A stretch of DNA of 64,000 bases from Streptomyces regalis (GTDB taxonomy: Bacteria > Actinomycetota > Actinomycetes > Streptomycetales > Streptomycetaceae), in NCBI RefSeq assembly GCF_001509475.1, contig NZ_LLZG01000115.1, forward strand, positions 124,001 through 188,000, read 5' to 3'. Under the pieces are notes generated by a model. The model was not told the origin of the DNA, ran no database searches, and saw only the letters and a program-made list of their open reading frames with translations. Of the stretch, positions 52,771-61,839 are shown in pieces. Both the position numbers and the translations under genes were made by a program. Position 1 is the stretch's first letter. Every line of letters starts with the position of its first letter.

Positions 52771-53184
52771 ATGCATCACACCGTCGTAGAGCGCGAACTG
52801 GAGCTCAAGCTGATCCTGTCGCCCGAGCGCCGCATCGCCGTCCCGGCGCTGCTGAGCTATCACAGCGACGACCCGTACGCCGTCCACGTCACCTTCCACA
52901 TCAACTCCGAGCACCCCGTGTACTGGACGTTCTCCCGCGATCTGCTGGTCGAGGGGGTGTTCCGGCCGTGCGGGCACGGGGATGTGCGGGTGTGGCCGAC
53001 GAAGGTCGAGGGCCGCAGCGTCGTGCTCATGGGGCTGAGTTCGCCCGACGGGGACGCCCTGCTGGAGGCGCCGGCGGCGCCGGTGTCGGCCTGGCTGGAG
53101 CGGACGCTCAGGGTGGTGCCCCCGGGGACCGAGGGCGAGCAGCTGGGGATCGACGACGCGCTCGACCAGTTGCTCGCCCAGTGA
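52771..53184 (+). CDS. ssgG: SsgG, SsgA-like sporulation protein
   Basis: 137 residues: LILSPERRIAVPALLSYHSD, DPYAVHVTFHINSEHPVYW, WTFSRDLLVEGVFRPCGHGD, VRVWP, LLEAPAAPVSAWLERTLRVV. These are the SALP signatures, and the position between RDD and GlcD-like genes upstream of hppD matches ssgG in S. coelicolor, which helps correct septum localisation during sporulation. GAGAGAGGAC precedes the start. Symbol rests on synteny from memory. Confidence 0.85.
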   Translation: MHHTVVERELELKLILSPERRIAVPALLSYHSDDPYAVHVTFHINSEHPVYWTFSRDLLVEGVFRPCGHGDVRVWPTKVEGRSVVLMGLSSPDGDALLEAPAAPVSAWLERTLRVVPPGTEGEQLGIDDALDQLLAQ

Positions 53185-53207
53185 GCCGTACCGACCGAAG
53201 GGACGGG

Positions 53208-54608
53208 TCAGAACAGCTTGCCCGGGTTCAGGATGCCCAGCGGGTCGAAGGCCCGCTTGATCGCCCGCTGCATCTCGATCCCCACCGGGCCGATCTCGCG
53301 CGCCAGCCACTCCTTCTTCAGGACGCCCACGCCGTGCTCGCCGGTGATCGTGCCGCCGAGTTCCAGGCCGAGGGCCATGATCTCGTCGAAGGATTCGCGG
53401 GCGCGCCCGGACTCGTCCGGGTCGGTCGCGTCGAAGCACACGGTCGGGTGGGTGTTGCCGTCGCCGGCGTGCGCGACGACCCCGATGGTGAGTTGGTGCT
53501 TCTCGGCGATCCGCTCGACGCCCTCGATGAGGTCGCCGAGCCTGGACCGGGGCACGCACACGTCGTCGATCATCGTCACGCCCCGCACCGCTTCCAGCGC
53601 GGTGAGGGACAACCGCCGCGCCTGGAGGAGGAGTTCGGACTCGGCCGCGTCGTCCGCCGGGACCACCTGGGTGGCGCCGGCCGCCTCGCAGAGCGCGGCG
53701 ACCGCGGCGAGGTCCGGGGCGGGGTCCGGGGTGTCGAAGGCGGCGAGGAGGAGGGCCTCGGTCGTTTCCGGCAGTCCCATGTTCGCGATGTCGTTGACCG
53801 CTTTGACCGTCGTACGGTCCATCAGTTCGAGCAGTGACGGGACGTGCCCGCCGGCCATGATCCGGCACACGGCGTCGCAGGCGGCGGCAGCGGACGCGAA
53901 CTCGGCGGCGAGGACCAGCTGCTGCGGCGGCTGCGGCTTCAGCGCCAGGACGGCCCGTACGACGATGCCGAGCGAGCCCTCGGAGCCGACGAAGAGGCGG
54001 GTCAGGTCGTATCCCGCGACGCCCTTGGCCGTACGGCGGCCCGTGGACATCAGGCGTCCGTCGGCGAGGACGACGTCCAGGCCGAGGACGTACTCGGCCG
54101 TCACCCCGTACTTCACACAGCACAGGCCGCCCGAGGCTGTGCCGATGTTGCCGCCGATCGTGCACATCTCCCAGCTGGAGGGGTCCGGCGGGTAGTAGAG
54201 GCCCTGTTCGTTGACCGCGCGGGAGAGGGCGGCGTTGATGACGCCGGGCTCGACGACCGCGATGCGGTCGACCGGGTTGATCTCCAGGATGCGGTCCATC
54301 TTGGTCAGGGACAGCACGATGCAGCCGTCGGAGGCGTTGGCCCCGCCCGACAGGCCCGTGCGGGCGCCCTGCGGGACGACCGGGACGCGCAGCTCGGTGG
54401 CGGTGCGCATGACGTGCTGGACCTCTTCGACGGTCCGCGGCAGGACGACCACGGCGGGGGCGCCGGCCGGGCAGAAGCTGGCCATGTCGTTGGCGTAGGA
54501 GCCCGTGACGTCGGGGTCGGTGAGGACGGCCTCGGCAGGCAGACCCGCGAGCAGCCGCTCGGTGAGGTCACCCCGGGCCTGGTCGGGTGCGGCTTCGGTA
54601 CGGCTCAT
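53208..54608 (-). CDS. FAD-linked oxidase, GlcD-like
   Basis: 466 residues from the ATG at 54608. The PCMH-type FAD domain shows VVVLPRTVEEVQHVMRTA, VVPQGARTGLSGGANASDG, GNIGTASGGLCCVKYG and YDLTRLFVGSEGSLGIV. The C-terminal domain has GVVAHAGDGNTHP and TGEHGVGVLKKEWL. It probably oxidises a 2-hydroxyacid (glycolate or D-lactate) with a membrane or quinone acceptor. It stands alone, divergent from the TPR gene. Confidence 0.93.
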   Translation of the reverse strand: MSRTEAAPDQARGDLTERLLAGLPAEAVLTDPDVTGSYANDMASFCPAGAPAVVVLPRTVEEVQHVMRTATELRVPVVPQGARTGLSGGANASDGCIVLSLTKMDRILEINPVDRIAVVEPGVINAALSRAVNEQGLYYPPDPSSWEMCTIGGNIGTASGGLCCVKYGVTAEYVLGLDVVLADGRLMSTGRRTAKGVAGYDLTRLFVGSEGSLGIVVRAVLALKPQPPQQLVLAAEFASAAAACDAVCRIMAGGHVPSLLELMDRTTVKAVNDIANMGLPETTEALLLAAFDTPDPAPDLAAVAALCEAAGATQVVPADDAAESELLLQARRLSLTALEAVRGVTMIDDVCVPRSRLGDLIEGVERIAEKHQLTIGVVAHAGDGNTHPTVCFDATDPDESGRARESFDEIMALGLELGGTITGEHGVGVLKKEWLAREIGPVGIEMQRAIKRAFDPLGILNPGKLF

Positions 54609-54708
54609 GATCACAGCGTGACACCCGGGGCCATCGGTGTGAACCCCGCGTACGGCAGCCGGCGGCAGACGGGTGTGGTCGTCGTATTGACGCAAGGTTT
54701 CACGCACA

Positions 54709-56340
54709 GTGATCGCCATGGAGAACAGCCCCATGGAGAACAGCGCCGCGGAGAACGATGCCACGGAGAACAGCTCCGCGGAGAACGACGCCTCGAAGAA
54801 CGAGAACGCCCCCTCGGAGAGCGACGTCTCGGAGAGCGACGTCTCGGAGAGCGACGTCTCGGAGAGCGACGTCTCGGAGAGCGACGTCTCGGAGAGCGAC
54901 GTCTCGGAGAATGCACAGCCCACGCCGGACCGGTCGCGTATCCGGCAACGGGTGCTGATCGCCGCGGTGGCGGGGTGTGCCGTGCTCGGCGGGGTGCTGG
55001 CGCTGCTGCCGTGGGGGCCGGCCGGGACGCGGGAGGCCGCACCACCGGCACCGGGTGCGCAGGCGCTCACCGCGGTCACCACGGGGGTGCCGGCCGCCCT
55101 GCCCGACCTGGCGGTACTGATCGACGAGCGCGAGGCCCATCTGCGGACGCATCCCCGGGATGCGAAGTCGTGGGCGGTGCTGGGGGTGGCGTATGTGGAG
55201 CAGGGGCGGCGGACCGCGGAACCGGTGAACTACCCGAAGGCCGAGAAGGCGCTGCGTACGTCGCTGAGGGTGCGGGCGAGGAACGCCGAGGCGCTGAACG
55301 GCATGGCGGCGCTGGCGAACGCCCGGCGGGACTACCGGGCGGCGCTGACGTGGGGCGAGGCGGCGCTTCAGGTGAACCGGAAACGCTGGACGACGTATCC
55401 GCAGCTGATCGACGCGTACACGGGGCTGGGCGAGTACAAGGCGGCCAAGCGGACCCTGGACCGGCTGCTGAAGCTGCGCTCGGGGCCGGCGGTGCAGGCG
55501 CGGGCGGCGGCCGTCTACCGGGACCGGGGCCGGCGTGAGGACGCGGCGGCGGCGCTGTCCGACGCGGCGGCGGCCGCCGAAGCCCCGGCCGAGCGGGCGG
55601 GCTATCTCGAACGCGCCGGTCAACTCGCCTGGGAACGCGGCGACTTGGACGTGGCGCTGCGGCACTTCCAGGAGGCGGTACGCCTCGACCCCGACCAGCG
55701 GGCCGCGCTCGCCGGGCAGGGGCGGACGATGGCGGCGCTGGGCCGCACGACGGAGGCGCTGAACGCCTACCGGGTGGCGCTCGCCAAGCAGCCGTGCCCC
55801 GAGTACGCGCTGGAACTGGGCGAGTTGTACGAATCGCTGGGGCTGGGGCAGGCGGCGCGCGTGCAGTACGACCTGCTGCGGGAGCGGGCGGCGCGGGCCG
55901 CGGCGGGCGGGGTGGACGAGGAGCTGGTGCTGGGCCTCTTCGAGGCGGACCACGGCCACGCGCCGTCCGCGGTACGGCGGCTGCGGACCGAGTGGCGGCG
56001 CCAGCCCGGGATCGCGGTGGCCGACGCGCTGGGGTGGGCGCTGCACCGGTCCGGGGAGGACAAGGAGGCGTTGAAGTTCGCCAGGATCGCGACCGACAAG
56101 GCGCACGGGGGTGGGGTGCGCAGTGCGCTGTACGTGTATCACCGGGGGATGATCGAGCGGGAACTGGAGCTGGCGGGGCCCGCGCGGCGGCATCTGCAGG
56201 AGGCGCTGCGGATCAATCCGCACTTCTCGCCGACGCGGGTGCCGCTGGCGGAGGCCGCGTTGAAGGAGCTGGGCGAGCCGTCGATTCAGGACGTACCGGA
56301 GATGGACGCGGAAGTGGACGCGAAGCCGCGGCGCGGGTGA
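54709..56340 (+). CDS. TPR-repeat membrane protein with acidic N-terminal repeats
   Basis: 543 residues (start GTG at 54709; the ATG at 54718 also fits). The first 65 residues are acidic MENS/AEND segments and six ESDVS repeats. One membrane helix (RQRVLIAAVAGCAVLGGVLALLPWG) is at about 79-103, after which a chain of TPRs runs to the end (AVLGVAYVEQGRR, LNGMAALANARRDYRAALTW, DVALRHFQEAVRLDPDQRAAL, ALGRTTEALNAYRVAL). It is probably a type II membrane protein with an extracellular TPR scaffold. Its stop is six bases from the convergent gene. Confidence 0.88.
   Translation: MIAMENSPMENSAAENDATENSSAENDASKNENAPSESDVSESDVSESDVSESDVSESDVSESDVSENAQPTPDRSRIRQRVLIAAVAGCAVLGGVLALLPWGPAGTREAAPPAPGAQALTAVTTGVPAALPDLAVLIDEREAHLRTHPRDAKSWAVLGVAYVEQGRRTAEPVNYPKAEKALRTSLRVRARNAEALNGMAALANARRDYRAALTWGEAALQVNRKRWTTYPQLIDAYTGLGEYKAAKRTLDRLLKLRSGPAVQARAAAVYRDRGRREDAAAALSDAAAAAEAPAERAGYLERAGQLAWERGDLDVALRHFQEAVRLDPDQRAALAGQGRTMAALGRTTEALNAYRVALAKQPCPEYALELGELYESLGLGQAARVQYDLLRERAARAAAGGVDEELVLGLFEADHGHAPSAVRRLRTEWRRQPGIAVADALGWALHRSGEDKEALKFARIATDKAHGGGVRSALYVYHRGMIERELELAGPARRHLQEALRINPHFSPTRVPLAEAALKELGEPSIQDVPEMDAEVDAKPRRG
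54814..54906 (+). repeat. Six in-frame 15-bp repeats (ESDVS)
   Basis: The unit GAGAGCGACGTCTCG repeats six times without variation, encoding Glu-Ser-Asp-Val-Ser. Exact identity of the copies implies recent expansion. Confidence 0.95.
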
Positions 56341-56346
56341 GCTGCG

Positions 56347-57213
56347 TCATGCCTTGTGCGGCTTGTAGTAGATCGAGAACCTGCGCTCCCCCGCCGCCCC
56401 CGAGGCGAGTCCCAGCAGCAGCCGCGGCCCCGGTCCGGCGCCGTGGCGGACGGCCAGGCCCTCCGGCTCGCGGTGGTCGAGGGAGTGGCCGGCCTCCGTG
56501 CGCCGCCGCTGGACCAGCTTGCCGGTGTGGATGTCGAGGCAGGAGAGGTAGGTGTTGCCGCGCTTCGCACGCGGGTTGGACTTGGCGTCGTACGCCGTCC
56601 CGGCCAGCTGGTAGATGAGGTCGCCGTGCAGGGCGTGCCCCTGGAACGGGATCTCGGGGTCGGGGTGCGCGCCGGTCTGCGCGAAGTCGGCTATCGGTGC
56701 GGAGTAGTCACGGGCGACGAAGGCGTCCAGGTCCCAGACGCGGTAGCGGGGCTTGCCGTCGATGCGGTGGCGGACGGCGATGCGCTCGGTGGCCATGCAG
56801 ACCGACGGCTGGTTGTTGGTGGAGCCCGGGATCGGGTGGCGGACCTTGACGTCCTTCTCCGTGCGGACGGCGCCGTCGACGAAGCGGAAGCGGGTGACGC
56901 CCTGGCCGTAGCCGTCGTCGGCGTCGGCCTCGGTCCAGATCCACACCGTGCCGTCGGAGGCGTTCTGCACGCCCATGCTGACCCCGTGCCCGAAGTTCTG
57001 GAGGTACATGTGGCCCAGCCGCTTGCCCTGGAGGTCGAGCTTGTTCAGGCACAGGTTCCCGGCCTTGCCGCCGCCGCGCCGGAGTTGGAGGGCGTACAGG
57101 TGCCGGTTCACCTCGTCAAAGGCGAACGACTGAAGGACGGTGCCCTCCTTGAGGGTTCCCTTCTGCCACAGCCAGCGGACGGCCGGTACGGCGAGGTCGA
57201 TGCGTGCGTTCAC
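56347..57213 (-). CDS. Beta-propeller-like protein (TagC/phage baseplate-like)
   Basis: 288 residues from the GTG at 57213. A regular series of beta-strand pairs (VLQSFAFDEVNRHLYALQLR, YLQNFGHGVSMGVQNASDG, VWIWTEADADDGYGQG, PFQGHALHGDLIYQLAG, YLSCLDIHTGKLVQR) fits the propeller often labelled teichoic acid biosynthesis protein C or phage baseplate protein in Streptomyces. No signal peptide. Function unclear; the label is homology by pattern only. Confidence 0.75.
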   Translation of the reverse strand: MNARIDLAVPAVRWLWQKGTLKEGTVLQSFAFDEVNRHLYALQLRRGGGKAGNLCLNKLDLQGKRLGHMYLQNFGHGVSMGVQNASDGTVWIWTEADADDGYGQGVTRFRFVDGAVRTEKDVKVRHPIPGSTNNQPSVCMATERIAVRHRIDGKPRYRVWDLDAFVARDYSAPIADFAQTGAHPDPEIPFQGHALHGDLIYQLAGTAYDAKSNPRAKRGNTYLSCLDIHTGKLVQRRRTEAGHSLDHREPEGLAVRHGAGPGPRLLLGLASGAAGERRFSIYYKPHKA

Positions 57214-57324
57214 TGTCCACCCCAGGTCCTGTGGGCGCTCCCCTGAGCGCCCGGCAGGACCTGAGAGTGTCAACCTCGCTTTATTGGTTGCATGTTCTAC
57301 GAATTCACAGGTTTCGCAGCAGCC

Positions 57325-58533
<1,209 letters not shown>

Positions 58534-58571
58534 TCAGTGTTTCGCCAGTGTAGGCGGACTTTCTGTACAGG

Positions 58572-59087
58572 ATGACCACCGTGAAGAGGGAGAGAGGGCG
58601 GGCTGTCGTGGCGATCGATCATCTGGACGGGCGGATCATCGTGCTGCTGGCGCGGGAGCCGCGGATCGGGGTGCTGGAGATGTCCCGGCGGCTGGGGGTG
58701 GCCCGCGGGACGGTGCAGGCGCGGCTCGACCGGCTTCAGTCGAACGGAGTCATCCGCGGATTCGGGCCCGAGGTGGATCCGGCCGCGCTCGGATATCCGG
58801 TCACCGCCTTCGCCACACTGCAGATCCGGCAGGGGCAAGGGGCCGACGTACGGGCGCACTTGGCGACCGTGCCGGAGGTGCTGGAGCTGCACACGACCAC
58901 CGGCACCGGGGACATGATGTGCCGGCTGGTGGCGCGTTCCAACGCCGATCTCCAGCGTGTGATCGACCGGGTTGTCGGTTTCGATGGGATCGTCCGGGCC
59001 TCCACCGCGATCGTGATGGAGAACGCCGTTCCGCTGCGGATCATCCCGCTGGTGGAGCAGGCGGCCCAGGACCGGGAGAGCAGCTAG
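58572..59087 (+). CDS. hpdA: Lrp/AsnC-family regulator of hppD
   Basis: 171 residues. An N-terminal HTH (DGRIIVLLAREPRIGVLEMS, RRLGVARGTVQARLDRLQSN, about 18-60) precedes an Lrp ligand domain (about 70-155; VTAFATLQIRQGQ, TGTGDMMCRLVARS). In S. coelicolor the orthologue next to hppD is HpdA, an activator of hppD whose own gene is negatively autoregulated. Symbol rests on family and position. Confidence 0.88.
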   Translation: MTTVKRERGRAVVAIDHLDGRIIVLLAREPRIGVLEMSRRLGVARGTVQARLDRLQSNGVIRGFGPEVDPAALGYPVTAFATLQIRQGQGADVRAHLATVPEVLELHTTTGTGDMMCRLVARSNADLQRVIDRVVGFDGIVRASTAIVMENAVPLRIIPLVEQAAQDRESS

Positions 59088-59112
59088 CCACGACCTGGTG
59101 GGGTGAGTCCGA

Positions 59113-59760
59113 GTGAGCTTCTGGGAGTACCTGGGCAACCGTCACCAGCAGCTGCTCACCGACGCCTACCAGCACGCCAGCGCCGTCCTCCAGTGCATGG
59201 TCGTGGCGACCCTGCTCGGGGTGCTGATCGGTGTGGCCACCTACCGCAGCGACCTGGCCGGCAGTCTCGCCACGACGACCACCTCGACCATCCTGACCAT
59301 TCCGTCGCTCGCCATGATCGGTCTGCTCATCCCGATCGTGGGGCTGGGCGTACCGCCCACGGTGATCGCATTGACGCTGTACGGGCTGCTGCCGATCGTG
59401 CGCAACGCGATCGTCGGGCTGCGCGGCGTCGACCCGTCGCTGGTGGACGCCGCCCGCGGCATTGGGATGTCCCGGCCGGCCCAGCTGCTGAAGGTGGAGC
59501 TGCCGCTGGCCTGGCCGCCGATCCTGACCGGGATCCGGGTCTCGACGCAGATGCTGATGGGCATCGCGGCGATCGCGGCGTACGCCTCCGGCCCCGGCCT
59601 CGGCAATGTGATCTTCCGCGGCCTCGCCTCGCTGGGCAGCGCGAACGCACTCAACCAGGTGCTCGCGGGCACTCTCGGGATCATCGTCCTGGCGCTGCTG
59701 TTCGACGCCGCGTACGTCCTGCTGGGACGGCTGACCATTCCCAGGGGGATCCGTGCCTGA
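59113..59760 (+). CDS. OpuC-type ABC permease (first)
   Basis: 215 residues from the GTG at 59113. Five to six helices and the EAA loop GIGMSRPAQLLKVELPLAWP. It is a betaine/choline/carnitine (OpuBB/OpuCB-like) integral membrane subunit. It overlaps the ATPase gene by eight bases, starting a four-gene operon. Confidence 0.93.
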   Translation: MSFWEYLGNRHQQLLTDAYQHASAVLQCMVVATLLGVLIGVATYRSDLAGSLATTTTSTILTIPSLAMIGLLIPIVGLGVPPTVIALTLYGLLPIVRNAIVGLRGVDPSLVDAARGIGMSRPAQLLKVELPLAWPPILTGIRVSTQMLMGIAAIAAYASGPGLGNVIFRGLASLGSANALNQVLAGTLGIIVLALLFDAAYVLLGRLTIPRGIRA

Positions 59761-60991
59761 GAACGGCCGTCATGGAGCCTCCATCGAGCTGGAGAACCTG
59801 ACCAAGCGGTATCCCGGCAATACGCAGCCGGCCGTGGACAACGTGAGCATGGAGATCAAGGCGGGCGAGGTGGTCATCTTCGTCGGTCCCTCGGGGTGCG
59901 GGAAGTCCACCACGCTCAAGATGATCAACCGGCTGATCGAACCGACCGGTGGCCGCATCCGCATCAACGGCGAGGACGTCACCGACATCGACCCGGTGAA
60001 GCTGCGCCGCAAGGTCGGCTACGCCATCCAGTCCGCCGGCCTGTTCCCGCACATGACGGTCGCGCAGAACATCGCGCTCGTACCGAGGATGATCGGCTGG
60101 CCGAAGGGCCGGATCGCGTCGCGGGTCGAGGAGTTGCTCGACCTGGTCGGCCTGGACCCCGGGGAGTTCCACGGCCGCTATCCGCGTCAGCTCTCCGGCG
60201 GGCAGCAGCAACGCGTGGGCGTGGCGCGGGCGTTGGCGGCCGATCCTCCCGTCCTGCTGATGGACGAGCCGTTCGGCGCGGTCGACCCGATCACCCGTGA
60301 TCATCTCCAGGACGAGTTGATCAGGCTGCAGCACGAGCTGCACAAGACGATCGTCTTCGTCACGCACGACTTCGACGAGGCGATCAAGCTCGGCGACCGC
60401 ATCGCCGTGCTGCGCGAACGGTCGCACATCGCTCAGTTCGACACCCCCGAGGCGATCCTCACCAACCCGGCGGACGACTTCGTGTCCGGGTTCGTGGGCG
60501 CCGGGGCGGCGTTGAAGCGGCTGAACCTGACCCGCGTACGGGATGTGGAGGTCACCGACTATCCGACGGTGACCGTCGACGACCCGCTCCAGGAGATCTT
60601 CAACCGGCTCCGGTCCAGCGGCACCAACGAGATCCTGCTCCTCGACAAGCGGGGCCGGCCGTACAAGTGGCTCCGGCGCGGCGACCTGATGTGGGCCAGG
60701 GGTTCGCTGGCGCGGGCGGGGACGCTGGTGCACGACACGGTGACCCGGGACGCCACGCTGCGGGACGCCCTGGAAGCGGTCCTCATCGACAACGCGGGGC
60801 GGGTCGCGGTGACCGGGCGACGCGGTGAGTACACCGGCGTCGTCGACATGGAGACGCTGATGAACTCCGTGCACGAGCTGCTGGAGGCCGACCGGCTGGA
60901 AGCGCTGGAGGCCCAGCACGAGCTGGAGGAGGCCCGGGCCGACCGGACACATGCCGAGCAGGAGGGCATCGGAGGGGAGGCGAAGGCGTGA
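59753..60991 (+). CDS. OpuC-type ABC ATPase with CBS domains
   Basis: 412 residues from the GTG at 59753. Walker A GPSGCGKSTTLKM, signature LSGGQQQRVGVARAL, Walker B VLLMDEPFGAVDP and H-loop VFVTHDFDEAI. A pair of CBS domains follows (about 260-375, DYPTVTVDDPLQEIFNRL and TVTRDATLRDALEAVL), as in OpuCA/OpuA proteins, where they sense ionic strength. A Glu-rich C-terminal helix ends the protein. Confidence 0.95.
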   Translation: MPENGRHGASIELENLTKRYPGNTQPAVDNVSMEIKAGEVVIFVGPSGCGKSTTLKMINRLIEPTGGRIRINGEDVTDIDPVKLRRKVGYAIQSAGLFPHMTVAQNIALVPRMIGWPKGRIASRVEELLDLVGLDPGEFHGRYPRQLSGGQQQRVGVARALAADPPVLLMDEPFGAVDPITRDHLQDELIRLQHELHKTIVFVTHDFDEAIKLGDRIAVLRERSHIAQFDTPEAILTNPADDFVSGFVGAGAALKRLNLTRVRDVEVTDYPTVTVDDPLQEIFNRLRSSGTNEILLLDKRGRPYKWLRRGDLMWARGSLARAGTLVHDTVTRDATLRDALEAVLIDNAGRVAVTGRRGEYTGVVDMETLMNSVHELLEADRLEALEAQHELEEARADRTHAEQEGIGGEAKA

Positions 60992-61839
60992 CCGCTCCCG
61001 AGGCTCCAGAGGCTTCTGAGGTTCCCGAGGCTTCCGAGCCGACGCTTGCGGAGGACACCGGGGTGACCGGGGAGGCCCCCTCCCCCGCGCCCACGAAGCC
61101 CCCGGCCCGCAAGGTGAGTTGGCAGAAGTTGACCGTCCTGCCCACCCTGCTGGTGGCGATGCTGCTCGCGACCTGGCTGTGGTTTGAGCAGGCCGACCTG
61201 GACACGGTCTCCGAGAACGCGCTGGCGAACGGCCAGGTCTCCAAGGCCCTGTGGCAGCACATCGAACTCACGGTGATCTCCACCTTCTTCGTGCTGATCA
61301 TCGCGATCCCGCTGGGCATCCTGCTCACCCGGCGGGCGTTCCGAAAGGCCACCCCGGTGGCCATGGCGTTCGCCAACATGGGCCAGGCGACCCCCGCGAT
61401 CGGCCTCCTCGCCCTGCTGGTGATCTGGCTGGGCATCGGCCGGAGAGCGGCCCTGATCGGCATGATCGCCTACGCCGTCCTGCCGGTGCTGTCCAACACG
61501 ATCGCCGGTCTGAAGGCGAACGACCCGACCCTGCTGGAGGCGGCGCGCGGCATCGGCATGTCCCCGACGGGGGTGCTGACACGGGTGGAACTACCGCTCG
61601 CGGTCCCACTCATCCTCGCGGGCGTGCGCACGGCCCTGGTCCTGAACGTCGGTACGGCGACCCTGGCGGTCTTCGGCGGAGGCGGCGGCCTGGGCGTCCT
61701 GATCACGGCCGGCATCACCAACCAGCGCATGCCGGTACTGGTACTGGGCTCAATCCTCACGGTCGCCCTGGCCCTGCTGGTGGACTGGCTGGCGTCACTG
61801 GCGGAACTGCTGCTGCGGCCACGGGGGTTGGAGACGTGA
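60988..61839 (+). CDS. OpuC-type ABC permease (second)
   Basis: 283 residues overlapping the ATPase gene by four bases. An acidic 40-residue N-terminus (PEAPEASEVPEASEPT) is followed by six helices and an EAA loop (GIGMSPTGVLTRVELPLAVP). Partner of the first permease for osmoprotectant uptake. Confidence 0.93.
   Translation: MTAPEAPEASEVPEASEPTLAEDTGVTGEAPSPAPTKPPARKVSWQKLTVLPTLLVAMLLATWLWFEQADLDTVSENALANGQVSKALWQHIELTVISTFFVLIIAIPLGILLTRRAFRKATPVAMAFANMGQATPAIGLLALLVIWLGIGRRAALIGMIAYAVLPVLSNTIAGLKANDPTLLEAARGIGMSPTGVLTRVELPLAVPLILAGVRTALVLNVGTATLAVFGGGGGLGVLITAGITNQRMPVLVLGSILTVALALLVDWLASLAELLLRPRGLET

Noticed and set aside
56347..57213. Phage tail/prophage remnant
   Set aside because: Although the propeller protein resembles so-called baseplate proteins, no other phage structural, lysis or integration genes surround it.
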